A DNA stretch of 64,000 bases. Source: Drosophila miranda. Taxonomy: Eukaryota; Arthropoda; Insecta; Diptera; Drosophilidae. Shown in pieces: positions 54,416-64,000 of the stretch (position 1 is its first letter; each line of letters opens with the position of its first letter). Under the pieces are notes generated by a model. That model searched no databases. It saw only the letters and a program-made list of their open reading frames with translations, and was not told the DNA's origin. Location of the stretch: positions 28,765,522 through 28,829,521 of the forward strand of contig NW_022881603.1 in NCBI RefSeq assembly GCF_003369915.1, given 5' to 3'. The position numbers and the translations under genes were made by a program.

Positions 54416-57135
54416 TGGGCGAGTCCGTGCGAGGCCTGTTTGATTCAGGCGCTACACACAGCATGCTAGGGTGTAATGGTCAGGAATTCCTGGAGAAGCT
54501 GGGCGTGGAGGGAGGCTCGTCGATATTCTTCTATAGTGAAGGTAGCGAATGGGGAAGATCGCGCAATCGTTGGCCGAGTAGAATTACCGGTGAAATACAA
54601 GGGAGAGGTAAAAAGATTAACGTTTTTCGTATGCCCTTTCTTGGAACAGGAAATTTACTTGGGGGTAGACTTTTGGCGGGTATTCTCATTGGCTCCTGAG
54701 GTGATGGGAGAAGGTCCAGTAGGGGCAGTAGTGGACGAAGTGCTGGCTGATCAAGTCGCTCACTATGTGGAAGGCCCGGAGAAGGAGATAGTGCAGGAAG
54801 AATGGGAGTTGTCAGAAGAGCAAAGGGCAGCCTTGGATCAGGTGAAGGCAGAGTTTCTGACTTTCGAAGCCGTAGGCCTGGGGAGGACGTCGAGAGAGAC
54901 TCACAAAATTCAGTTGGTGGAGAAGGCCGAGCCTGTGAAGGATCGACATTACCCGCTGTCGCCAGCGATGCAGGAAGTGGTGTGTGGTGAGCTGGACAAA
55001 ATGTTGGCTTTGGGAGTCATCGAGTACAGTGATAGTCCGTGGAGCACCGTGGTGCGAAGGCCGGGCAAAAATCGTTTCTGTCTCGCTGCCCGAAAGCTCA
55101 ACAAAGTAACCATCAAGGACGCTTACCCACTTCTAGCCCTTACCCTAGCATCGAGGATTTTGTCGCGTCTCGATCAGACGATATATATCTCCAGCGTCGA
55201 CTTAAAATTCGCTTTTTGGCAAATCGAGCTGGACGAGCGGAGTCGACCATATACGGCGTTCACGGTGCCGGGACGGCCTCTGTACCAGTTCCGTATGATG
55301 CCCTTTGGCCTATGCAACGCCGCACAACGCCTATGTAGACTGGTCGATAAGGTGATTCCGGTTGAGATGCGTTCAAACGTCTATGCGTATCTCGACGACT
55401 TGCTGATTATAGCTGAGGACTTCCAAACGCACGTGAAGATTCTGCGACAGGTTGCCGAGCGTCTACGAGAAGCTAAAAGCTGCACTCACCTCGGCACCAG
55501 TCCTGGTACACGCGGATTTCAAGCGGCACTTCTACATACAGTGCGACGCCTCACATTATGGGGTAGGAGCCGTACTCTTCCAACGGGATGACGAGCAGAA
55601 CGAGAGGCCCATAGCGTTTTTCTCTGCCAAACTGAATTGCCACCAAAAAAACTACTCGGTGACAGAGAAGGAGTGTTTGGCAGCCCTCATGGCGATCCTT
55701 AAGTTCCGTCCGTACGTAGAGCTTATGCCGTTTACAGTCATAACTGACCACGCCAGTCTCAAATGGCTCATGACCATTAAGAACCTGGATGGTCGCTTAG
55801 CTCGTTGGTCCCTTCAATTGCAGGCCTTCGATTTCGGCATAGAACACCGGAAAGGAGCGGACAATGTAGTGGCAGATACATTGTCGCGCAGTATTGAAGA
55901 GCTGGAAGTGGATCCGAGTAGTATCCTGGGTTTTGAAACGGTGGAGTTTGAATCTGGAGAATATCAGGAGTTAAGGAAGGAAATAACAGAGAACCAAGCC
56001 CGCTTACCTGATCTCCAGATTGTTGACGGCATGATATTCAAGCGCATGCGCTTTGAACGATTGGATGATCAACTGGAGGGCGCCGTCTGGAAATTGTGGG
56101 TTCCGAGTTCGCTGACGGCCGCGTTGATAGACAAAGCACATTCGGAAGAGAAGACAGCGCACGGAGGAATCGCGAAAACCTTGCACTTATTGCGTAGGCA
56201 GTTTTCCTGGCCGAACATGGCGATAGAGGTGCGGGATTATATCCGACGGTGCACCGTGTGCAAGGAGTCGAAAGCGCCGAATTATCGGATGCTGGTCGGG
56301 ATGGGGCAAGAAGTGGTCACTGAGCGCCCGTTCCAAAAACTTTATATTGATTTTTTGGGCAAATATCCGCGGTCAAAGAACGGTCAGGCGTGGATATTTA
56401 TTGTAGTTGACCAGTTCTCTAAGTTCACATTCCTAAACACCATGACCAAGGCCACAGCAAAGGAAGTTGTAAGATTCCTCGTTCACGAGGTGTTTTACAA
56501 GTTTGGAGTGCCGGAGATGATTCACTCGGACAATGGGGCTCAGTTCGTCTCGAAAACTTTTAAGGAGATGACCGATGCATTCGGAGTCACTCATATGAGG
56601 ACGCCAGTGTATTCTCCGCAGAGTAACGCAGCCGAACGCGTGAATCGCACAGTACTCAGCGCGATTCGGGCGTATCTGGAAGACGATCACCGGGACTGGG
56701 ATGTGCATCTGCCGGAGATAGAACTGGCTATTAGGAACTCGGTTTACGAGGCGACAGGCGTAACACCATTCTTTGCAGTCTTCGGGCTGCAAATGTATTT
56801 GCATGGGTCATGCTACAAGCTGGCAAAGCGACTGCGGTCAGTCGGACATATCGCTGCTGGAGGGTCAGGACAAGCGACAACTCATCCAAGAGAGGATTCG
56901 CGCTAGTTTACATCAGGCATACGAGCGTAGTAGGGTAAGGTACAACCAGCGAGCTCGGGTGTTTTACGCGAGGCCGGGACAAGAGGTATTCCGCCGAAAT
57001 TTTGTCCTTAGTGACTTCGCGCGCAAATTCATCCGATGCCGGGTAGTGAAGCCAGTAGGAGAGAACGCGTATGCTCTGGAGGACCTTAACGGCCGTCCCA
57101 TAGGAGTGTACCACGCCAAAGACCTGAGAATGTAG
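54415..57135 (+). pseudogene. Pol of the long-LTR retrotransposon, several frameshifts and an RT deletion
   Basis: The protease has GLFDSGATHSML (DSGA type) and a frameshift near 54530. RT motifs are FCLAARKLNKVTIKDAYPL, SVDLKFAFWQIEL, MMPFGLCNAAQ and YAYLDDLLII. The sequence then jumps near 55475 to EKLKAALTSAPVLVHADF, so the RT thumb/connection is missing and the frame changes. RNase H follows (IQCDASHYGVGAVLF, ITDHASLKWL, VVADTLSR). The integrase has a zinc domain (CTVC), YIDFLGKYPRS, HSDNGAQF and SPQSNAAERVNRTV, and a frameshift near 56790. The final frame ends YHAKDLRM at 57135. The element is non-functional. Confidence 0.85.
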
Positions 57136-57275
57136 TGAGGTGTGGGTGTGGCCTACGTTGGGCGCGGCAGAAGAATGCAGGGCACGCCGGCGTGTGCTCA
57201 ATAGTGTTCCGGAATCCGGTGGGCATGCCCACGCGTATGTTGTCCCTCCTGGGACTGACGACATACTCGTGGTGG

Positions 57276-57636
57276 TGTTCCAGTCCCACCTGAACGATAG
57301 GTGGCCAGGGCTGAGGGCGACGCGCCATCTAGCGGAAGTCCAGGGAGGCTCGATGGTGTATTGGGACATCGGGGGGAGCTGGAGCCGTACTGGGTATATA
57401 AGTAATAGAATAGGATTAGTTATATGTATTAGTAAGGGAAAAAGGGGATAAATAGGAGTGAAAATATTAGAAAACGTGGATTGGATTATGGAAATCGTGG
57501 AGCGTGGACGGAAGAGTTACGTCGAAATTTGAAATTTTGTGCTTAAAACAGAAAGTTTGAAGTGAGTACAGAAAAAGTGGGCGAGAAAATAGGTTGTAAT
57601 GCAGAAAATTTTACTCACAGCCGGCAAGGAATATAG
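57276..57636 (+). repeat. 3' LTR (first 361 bp) of the long-LTR retrotransposon
   Basis: TGTTCCAGTCCCACC onward matches 49169 onward with several differences (GCGCCATC for GCACCATC, TATTGGGACATC for TATGGTGACATC, small indels). It breaks at GGAATATAG, where the next element starts. Confidence 0.9.
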
Positions 57637-58062
57637 TGTAACGAACCCAAAACGGTTCGCTACAACGCCTCTCCCAACGCCCAATAAAAAACCCTGCTAC
57701 TAAATTGCAGCACCTCGCCCAACGTAAATTGAACGCATGCATTATTTACTACACGAACACCCCCCCTCCACACATAGCCACCGATTGACACGCGCCGTCT
57801 TCATAACGCTGACCAAACACACCAGGTCACGCGGACTTCCCCCACTCCAGACCAAGCAACCGGCCAGGCGCACTCTTCCGGGTTCATCGACTACAAAACG
57901 ATGACACCGCGGAAGCCCACGACAAGCACCCAACGGCAAACCCGCCAGCTCGCCAAAAACGCGAAGAGACAAAACCAGGTCAACCCACGATCGCCAGAAC
58001 GGCGAAGTGCACCCCGATGCGGAAGTGCACTTTCGAACCCGCTGACACAACACCCATTGGCG

Positions 58063-58070
58063 TATAAATA
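58063..58070 (+). promoter_or_regulatory. TATA box in the LTR
   Basis: TATAAATA about 25-35 bases before the start of the 43-bp repeats. Probable core promoter of the element. Confidence 0.55.
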
Positions 58071-58094
58071 GACGCCGACTGAAACCAGAAAGCG

Positions 58095-58266
58095 ACTTAC
58101 GCAGAAACCCGGCTCACAGTACGGTCGTGGTACCAGGACTTACGCAGAAACCCGGCTCACAGTACGGTCGTGGTACCAGGACTTACGCAGAAACCCGGCT
58201 CACAGTACGGTCGTGGTACCCGAACTTACGCAGAGACCCAGTCCGGAGTACAGACGCGGTACCCGG
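58095..58266 (+). repeat. Four 43-bp tandem repeats in the LTR
   Basis: Units start at 58095, 58138, 58181 and 58224, each beginning ACTTACGCAGA. The first three are nearly identical (CCCGGCTCACAGTACGG inside); the fourth is diverged (GACCCAGTCCGGAGTAC). They lie just after the TATA box, so they fall in the transcribed leader part of the LTR. Confidence 0.9.
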
Positions 58267-58596
58267 AACTCACGAGAAGACATCGGCGACGAAGTAAAAA
58301 TAAGTGCATTTAAACTACTAATACGTACAATAAAGTGTCAAATTATCGAAGTAAAAACACCCGATTGCGTAAGTTCACTCCAATTAGCCGAGGCACCGAC
58401 TCCCCCCCACTCCACGTCCACATACACCATTCGATACACAACGCTAGCAACGCCCGCCCAAGCCCCGATCCATCTACTCTACGATAGCCCACCCCCGACG
58501 TCTCCTTTGAAGTTCCATCCGTTTCTACAAATTTCTTGTGGATTGACCCCTGGACGGGACTGAGCTTACCTCAGCCTGAAATAGGTCCGTCACAAG

Positions 58597-58614
58597 TGGC
58601 GACCGAGCAGGGAC
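58597..58614 (+). promoter_or_regulatory. Putative primer-binding site of the third Ty3/gypsy element
   Basis: TGGCGACCGAGCAGGGAC follows the LTR end by two bases. It resembles, from memory, the tRNA-Arg primer site of 412/mdg1-type elements (TGGCGACCG). The tRNA match beyond the first nine bases is uncertain. Confidence 0.55.
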
Positions 58615-58883
58615 CCAAGGGAACGTCAGCGAGGGTTCGTGGAATAAGACCCCACGGCCACTAGAGAAGAACAAAAGAAAACGACTCAAAGAAAACACCG
58701 ACCTCGCACAATACCAACGGCGCAACGAGCAGACGAAAGCGCGACACAGCGACAGAGAAACGGGAACAGTGCCGTCACCCCGAGAAGAAATTCGAAGCGA
58801 CGTCCGCGAAGCTCGACACAGTGCCCTAGTGAAGGAAAAGCGCAAGCCCAGCGAAACAGCCAACTCGAGTAACAATCGAAGCG

Positions 58884-60290
58884 ATGGAATCCCATACAGA
58901 GGAACAGCCCAGTGGGTATAACCCTGGAGAATTCGTCGCCAACCCAGGGGTGAGAACCGGCTGGATACACAAACGCCGCCGAGAGGAGCTGGAGTCCTTC
59001 GCGGAGGAATTCGGGTTCAGCCGCGAGGGTAACGTGGAAGATTTGCGGAGAAATTTCGCCGAACTAGTCGCCGGGCCCCTCGAACACGATGCCTGGGTCA
59101 GGTTGGCAGAGCTCGAGCGGCAGTACGCCAGATCGCCAGGACGAGCCAGATCGCCCCAGCCCGACATCTCAGCACTAACAGAGAAGCGAAAGACGGACCC
59201 CAAACTCAGCCTACAAGTTCCAGGAGTCATGGAGGGCAAAGCCAGCACCTCACGGACATCGATAACCGTCGAAGACCTACCGAAGCCCCCGCCCCCGGAG
59301 CCAAGGCCTTCGCCCATGAGAAGGATCTTGCCGACAGCGGGAGGAAATGGCCCCACAGACGGTCATTACTACAGTCACGCCGCACAGATGGCGGAACGGA
59401 TCCGAAAGTGGGGAATACAGTTCGACGGGCAGGACGACCCACTTTCGTTCGTCGAACTACTGGAAGAGCGTGCCCTCTCGTACGGGGTAGACATGAACTA
59501 CGGGCCGCGAGCCATGGCAGAGCTCCTCACCGACCGAGCCAACCGTTGGTTCCGCACCAGCCGACTCCAGAGCGCCTCTTGGGCCGATTTCCGCCAGGAA
59601 TTCCTAGCCTTTTTCCTGCCTCCCCGGTACTTCGAGCAATTGGAAGACCAGATCAGGGACCGCAAACAAGCGGTGGGCGAACCGTTCAAGGACTTCGTCA
59701 TCGAGCTCCGGTTGCTCATGCACCACGCCGGGTACGACGAAGCCAAGGAACTTAGCCGGATCTATGACAACACCCTCCCGGCGTACCAGTTGTACGTGCG
59801 AAGGCACGAACTGAGAAGTCTGACGCAATTAACAATGTTGGCCACAGAGTTCGAGAGTATCCAGGAACGAAATGTACCAGCGACCCTCATCCCCCCCTCG
59901 ACAACCACCCAGGTACACGCGGCCAACGGCACAACAAAACGAAAGCGGGACGAATCGGGCCCAATTCCGAAAACCTCACTGGAATACCTCGGAACCCGCA
60001 AGGAAGCCGCACCAGGCCGGCGCTTCAGCACAGGAAACGGCACATCGAATGATCACCACACCCATCGCCAACCCACGCGCAGCCTGTCGACGCTGCGGAG
60101 AAGCTGGACATGTTTCTCGCGACTGCACCAACCCATCGATCCTCTTCTGTTGGGAATGCGGCAAGCGCGGAACGCGCACCGTGGGCTGTTGCCGCCGGGA
60201 CCCGTCGGGAAACGACTCGCGTCCCCAGCTGACACGGGAACAGCCGGGCACGACGCTTCCTCAGACAACCAACTAAGAAACCCGCTACAA
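58884..60290 (+). pseudogene. Gag of the third Ty3/gypsy element, frame-changing
   Basis: Starts MESHTEEQPSGYNPGEF. The capsid-like domain includes WGIQFDGQDDPLSFVELLEE, ANRWFRTSRL and FRQEFLAFFLPPRYFEQLED. The zinc knuckles are read in the next frame (59872-60276): CRRCGEAGHVSRDC and a second one, CWECGKRGTRTVGC, where Thr replaces the usual His. Two frame changes (about 59880-60090 and about 60250) are needed to include them, so the frame at 58884 is damaged or shifted. Confidence 0.7.
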
Positions 60291-60640
60291 GTACACGACG
60301 GCCGGATAATGGCGAGAGTGACCATCGGAGGACGGCGCGCGGAAGCCACGGTCGACACCGGGGCTTCTCGAAGCTTTATCAACGCCGACCTCGCTCGTAA
60401 ACTCGGCTGCGACAACGACCTGCGAGCCGCATGCGTCCCGATACGCCTAGCAGACGGCTCGGCCCGCGAGATAACTCAGATCTTGCTAGCGCGCGTCAAA
60501 CTAGACGAACAAGAGATACAGATGCCACTCTTGGTACTACCCAATATGGTAGAGCAAGCCATCATAGGGATGGATTTCCTGTGCGCCATTGAAACCACAA
60601 TACAATGTGGCGCCACACGCCTCCATCTCAAAGGCTCCCA
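60290..60640 (+). pseudogene. Aspartic protease domain of the third Ty3/gypsy element
   Basis: The frame of 58884 resumes with MARVTIGGRRAEATVDTGAS (DTGA active site), then FINADLARKLG, and AIIGMDFLCAIE near the end. This is the typical layout of a retropepsin that would cut the polyprotein. After about 60620 the readable frame moves to the spacer. Confidence 0.75.
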
Positions 60641-61636
60641 ACGCCCCATCCCAAACACGCCGATTATCACCGCCAGCCAAGTACACGCCCCCGGACCCAC
60701 GAACTCGAGACCCCCGCCGCCAATGAATTCCCCGCCACGACACGAGACAAGAGCACAAGGAACAAGGAACACAGAACCCACGGCCACGACGAAGCACACT
60801 ATCCCCAGGCCCACTCCAAGAAAACCAAAACTAAGCAAAGCCACGAAGAAAACGAGCCGGTCCCCGAGGGCACCGACGCGGTTCCACCAACGAAGGGAAA
60901 AGAACCCAGGACGCCCCTCCAGAAGACAACCCGGCCCCAGCAACGACAGCCGCCACGCAGCAGCCAGGCGCTCGAGGTACCACCTCCGACCGCCACCCCG
61001 GCCCACGAACGCGTCGACACCGCCCTCGACGCGAAAACGACCCCTACGACACCGACCGACCCGCTACTCCCGCGTCCTCTCAGGCAGGAACCGGGAAAGG
61101 CGATCACTGCCACACGAGGCACCCATCGGAACCCCGACGCACCTGGAGCCGACGCACCATCGATCGTCCCCGACATCATGGAACGCCTCCCGGGCAACAC
61201 CTCGTACGGCGCCGACATGCGGCCCAGAACCACGCCTGGAGCCATGTCGGTGAACCTCACCGCCCAAACTAGCCGTCGGTCAAACGCTACGATCGCAATC
61301 GAGACCCGCACGTTCGTACATCACGCTGAGTACAACGTCGCGCAAGCACCCCCCAGGACACTCACGAGCCCCCTACTCATGATCGAGGCACCCGCCATCG
61401 TCGCCAGCATAAGCGAATACACTCGCGAAGTCGAACCACCAAGCGCATTCGACACAACAATCCTCCCCGAGAACCCCGACCACACTTGCGACCCAGGAAT
61501 CGACGACCCACCCGAGGACGATTCGGAACGAATCTCCGACCCATGGCCTCCCGACATCGCGCCGAAAATACGGAAATTCCTAGACGAGGAACTGCCAACA
61601 CTCGCAGGCATCCGCAGGAACACACTATCGTCATGA
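60605..61636 (+). CDS. Pro/Thr-rich spacer between protease and RT, third element
   Basis: A 343-codon open frame, rich in Pro, Thr, Arg and Glu, with no known fold recognised. The early part is low complexity (TTPTDPLLPRPLRQEPG). The later part is more protein-like (SVNLTAQTSRRSNATIAIET, LMIEAPAIVASISEY) and ends near KIRKFLDEELPTLAG, which directly precedes the RT (next frame from about 61600). Such a spacer is much longer than in most Ty3/gypsy elements. It could be a real polyprotein part or a frame kept open by composition. Confidence 0.4.
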   Translation: MWRHTPPSQRLPTPHPKHADYHRQPSTRPRTHELETPAANEFPATTRDKSTRNKEHRTHGHDEAHYPQAHSKKTKTKQSHEENEPVPEGTDAVPPTKGKEPRTPLQKTTRPQQRQPPRSSQALEVPPPTATPAHERVDTALDAKTTPTTPTDPLLPRPLRQEPGKAITATRGTHRNPDAPGADAPSIVPDIMERLPGNTSYGADMRPRTTPGAMSVNLTAQTSRRSNATIAIETRTFVHHAEYNVAQAPPRTLTSPLLMIEAPAIVASISEYTREVEPPSAFDTTILPENPDHTCDPGIDDPPEDDSERISDPWPPDIAPKIRKFLDEELPTLAGIRRNTLSS

Positions 61637-63240
61637 AGGACATCCGACCCATAAAACAACGGTACTACCCGAAATATCCAGCCATGCGGCGGATCATCGA
61701 TGAACAGGTCGACCAACCGATAGCTGAGGACCTCATCGAACCATCCCGGAGCCCCCACAGCGCGCCAATCGTCCTGGTCCGCAAAATGGACGGGAGATGG
61801 CGCATGTGTGTAGATTATCGGCAGCTAAACGAGCGTTCCATCCCGGACGCGTACCCGCTACCCAGGATCAACTACATACTAGAGCGACTCCGAAATGCCC
61901 ACTTCATCACGACCCTCGACCTGAAAAACGGATATTGGCAGATACCAATGGCCCGCGACAGCCGGGAAGCCACGGCATTCACGATACCCGGCCGAGGATT
62001 ATACCAATGGAAAGTAATGCCTTTCTGTTTACACTCCGCGGGAGCCACGTTTCAACGGACCCTCGACGCCGTTATCGGCGCAGACATGGAACCATTCGCG
62101 TTCGCATATCTCGACGACATCGTCATCGTCGGGAAAAGCTTCCAGGAACACCTGAACAACGTAAAAGAAGTTTTCGCACGACTGCGAAAGGCAAACCTAC
62201 GGGTCAACACGGACAAGTGTGCCTTCTTCCAGCGCCGGATAAAATACCTGGGCCACGTGATCAGCGAAGAAGGTATCCACACGGACCCCGACAAAATCGC
62301 AGCCGTAAAGGATCTGAGGCCGCCGACAAACCTGAAGGAGCTAGGACAATGCGTAGGCATGGCCGGGTGGTACCGCAGATTCGTCCCAAACTTTGCCACC
62401 GTAGTCCAACCAATGTCACTGCTGCTGAAGAAAGGGAAAGCATGGACATGGGGTCAAGAACAACAAGACGCCTTCGACGAGCTGAAAACACTGCTCACCA
62501 CCGCACCGGTACTCGCCTGCCCAGACTTTAACGTTAAATTTTCCCTGCAGACGGACGCAAGCAACCTTGGAGTAGGCGCGGTCCTCACCCAAGAGATCGA
62601 AGGGAAAGAGCGGGTCATCGCATACGTCAGTCGACGCCTCAACAAGGCAGAAGAAAACTACTCGGCCACCGACAAGGAATGCCTCGCCGTCATCTGGGCG
62701 ATCCGAAAACTGCGATGCTATCTCGAAGGCTACCGATTCGACGTCATAACCTATCATCTCGCACTAAAGTGGCTGAATACCCTCGAGAGCCCTTACGGTA
62801 GAGTAGCAAGATGGGCGCTCGAACTACAGCAATACCAATACGACGTGCACTATCGGGCCGGCAACCAGAACGTAGTCGCAGACGCACTGTCAAGACAACC
62901 ACTGGAGACACTCTCCCGCATTGAGGAAGACGACACACCGTGCACCTGGCTTAAACAAAGGATCCAACAAGTCCAAGACGAACCCCAGAAGTACCCAGAC
63001 TACACGTACGAAAATGGGCAGCTATACCGCTATCTAGGACACGGAGCCGACGACGACGACCACATACCGTGGAAACTATGCGTGCACAAAAACGGCCGGA
63101 CGAGAGTACTCCGCGAATGCCATGACGAACCAACGGCAGGACACCTTGGCGTCCGGAAAACCATCCTGAGGACAACACAACGATACTACTGGCCAGGGCT
63201 GCGTAAGCTGTCAGAAGTTCAAAGCGCGAGGCCGTGGGCA
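61600..63240 (+). pseudogene. RT and RNase H of the third Ty3/gypsy element
   Basis: One open frame (61486-63435) with RT motifs APIVLVRKMDGRWRMCVDYR, TTLDLKNGYWQIPM, VMPFCLHSAGATFQ and FAYLDDIVIV (YLDD active site intact). RNase H follows with LQTDASNLGVGAVL, NYSATDKECLAV and VVADALSRQ. Changes at usually fixed places (MPFCLHSAG where FG is common; YHLALKWL where DH is common) hint at decay. The integrase zinc domain begins (HDEPTAGHLG) but breaks at YYWPGLRK near 63205. Confidence 0.85.
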
Positions 63241-63980
63241 GGATGCTCACACGTAAAGCCTAAGAACCCTTCGCCACCCTGTGTGCCGACTTCGTCGGAC
63301 CATTACCACGGTCCAAGCACGGGAACACCATCTTACAGGAATTCTTCGACACTTTCTCCAAGTGGGTCGAACTGGTACCCCTCAAGAAAGCGACAACAGC
63401 GAACCTCGAACGAGCCTTCAGAGAACGAATACTGAGCAGCTTCGGCGTACCGAAACTATTCGTCTGCGACAACGGAACCCAGTTCACCAGCCGATCGTTT
63501 AGAACATTCATGCGAAGCGCAGGCGTCGAGCTGCAACACACAGCCCCATATTGCCCCCAGGAAAACCCGACGGAGAGAGCCAATCGGACTGTGAAAACGA
63601 TGATCGCCCAGTTCGTCGACGACCACCAGAACACATGGGACGAGCTCCTACCCGAGATGACATTGGCGATCAACTCCAGCGTCTCCGAGACGACCGGATT
63701 CAGCCCCGCCTTCCTCCTGCAAGGAAGAGAGCCCCGACTCCCCGGCGCCCTCTACGACGAAGTCACGCCCGGAACAGGGAGTACGCCAGAGGCGGCCACC
63801 AGCAAAGCGGCGATGCTGAAAGAACAACATCGTCCGGAACAACATCCAGAGAGCCAGTCAAGAACAAGGGAGGCATTACAACCTCCGCCGGCGACTATGG
63901 CGCCCCGCCGTCGGATCATTGGTACTACTACGCCAACACCACCTCTCAAACGCCGCCGAGGGCTTTGCGGCAAAGCTAGC
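63205..63980 (+). pseudogene. Integrase of the third Ty3/gypsy element, frameshifted
   Basis: After 63205 the Cys-Cys part of the zinc domain (CVSCQKFK) appears in another frame, so some bases have been lost. The catalytic core (frame of 63279) reads LCADFVGPLPRS, VCDNGTQFTSRSF and PQENPTERANRTVK (three acidic residues present), then WDELLPEMTLAINSSVSETT. It runs to about 63980 with a Pro/Arg-rich end. No stop of the whole element is seen; it continues out of the window. Confidence 0.75.
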
Positions 63981-64000
63981 CCCGAAGTTCGACGGCCCCT

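Larger units (their letters stand above)
49169..57636 (+). mobile_element. Osvaldo/Ulysses-like LTR retrotransposon, nested and broken
   Basis: Plus-strand element: 5' LTR 49169-50659, leader 50660-52684 (with an ISY-like insertion at 51490-52598), gag 52685-54415, pol 54415-57135, and 3' LTR from 57276. The 3' LTR is interrupted at 57636 by another retrotransposon, and its remainder would lie beyond the window. Long LTRs and a Ty3/gypsy pol without env recall Osvaldo or Ulysses; this is an inference. The two LTRs differ at several sites in their first 360 bases. Gag and pol carry several frameshifts. Confidence 0.85.
57637..58594 (+). repeat. 5' LTR of the third Ty3/gypsy element (958 bp)
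   Basis: Starts TGTAACGAACCC and ends GGTCCGTCACA, followed two bases later by TGG of the primer site. TATAAATA at 58063-58070 and AATAAA at 58329-58334 fit LTR promoter and poly(A) roles. Four 43-bp repeats lie downstream of the TATA box. The downstream LTR is outside the window, so the edges rest on the TG/CA ends and the primer site. Confidence 0.8.
57637..64000 (+). mobile_element. Third Ty3/gypsy retrotransposon, inserted in the LTR, runs off the window
   Basis: Plus strand: 5' LTR 57637-58594, primer site from 58597, gag from 58884, protease, a long spacer, and RT, RNase H and integrase to the window edge. It is inserted into the 3' LTR of the preceding element. Composition is more GC-rich (many CCC and CGA codons) than the neighbours. 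Frameshifts in gag, between spacer and RT, and an integrase deletion make it non-autonomous. The family is not named; the 412/mdg1-type primer site and a PR-RT spacer are suggestive only. Confidence 0.85.

Noticed and set aside
60476..61311. Minus-strand frames of 170-176 codons
   Set aside because: Shadows of the GC-rich Pro/Thr spacer on the plus strand; Gly/Val/Trp-rich without motifs.

Overview
The window is animal nuclear DNA, almost certainly from a Drosophila. It holds intron-containing genes with GT-AG splice sites, clear homologues of conserved animal genes, several Ty3/gypsy LTR retrotransposons, a LOA-type LINE with an APE endonuclease, reverse transcriptase and RNase H, and many copies of a short DINE-1/ISY-like element (Helentron type) with CCGT/GGAC microsatellites. 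The host genes (a spondin cluster, a HID1 homologue, a mitochondrial IF3 homologue) are, from memory, on Muller element C in Drosophila. ISY elements and LOA-type LINEs in this density, together with decaying genes, suggest the obscura group and possibly a degenerating neo-sex chromosome such as the D. miranda neo-Y. That placement is inference; the sequence alone does not prove it.

Layout. (1) 87-13254: head-to-tail copies of one Ty3/gypsy element on the minus strand, separated by TATATA. Copy 1 (87-7509) is truncated at its 3' end and carries a 3.3 kb LINE with an 11-bp target duplication. Copy 2 (7516-13140) has both LTRs. A third LTR starts at 13147 and is cut by a LINE at 13255. (2) 13255-22860: two LOA LINE copies interleaved with two copies of a minus-strand coiled-coil gene fragment, with shared junctions showing a complex duplication. 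(3) 24481-39479: three tandem plus-strand spondin-type genes (Reeler, Spondin_N, TSP1, Kunitz-like). The first two carry frameshifts, deletions or a stop, and the third looks intact. They are separated or invaded by ISY-like elements (intron of gene 1; a 4.4 kb cluster between genes 1 and 2). (4) 40565-48016: a 1.6 kb solo LTR with a 4-bp target duplication, a damaged mitochondrial IF3 gene, and an apparently intact HID1 gene on the minus strand whose intron holds an ISY-like element. (5) 49169-57636: an Osvaldo/Ulysses-like LTR retrotransposon with long LTRs, an ISY-like element in its leader and several frameshifts. Its 3' LTR is cut by (6) a third Ty3/gypsy element, 57637 to the window end, with a 958-bp LTR, four 43-bp tandem repeats in the LTR and a damaged gag-pol.

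The genes do not form one pathway. The host genes serve extracellular matrix (spondins), secretory granule sorting (HID1) and mitochondrial translation (IF3). The rest is a record of nested insertion, tandem duplication and gene decay. I found no CRISPR array, tRNA, rRNA or bacterial-type operon.
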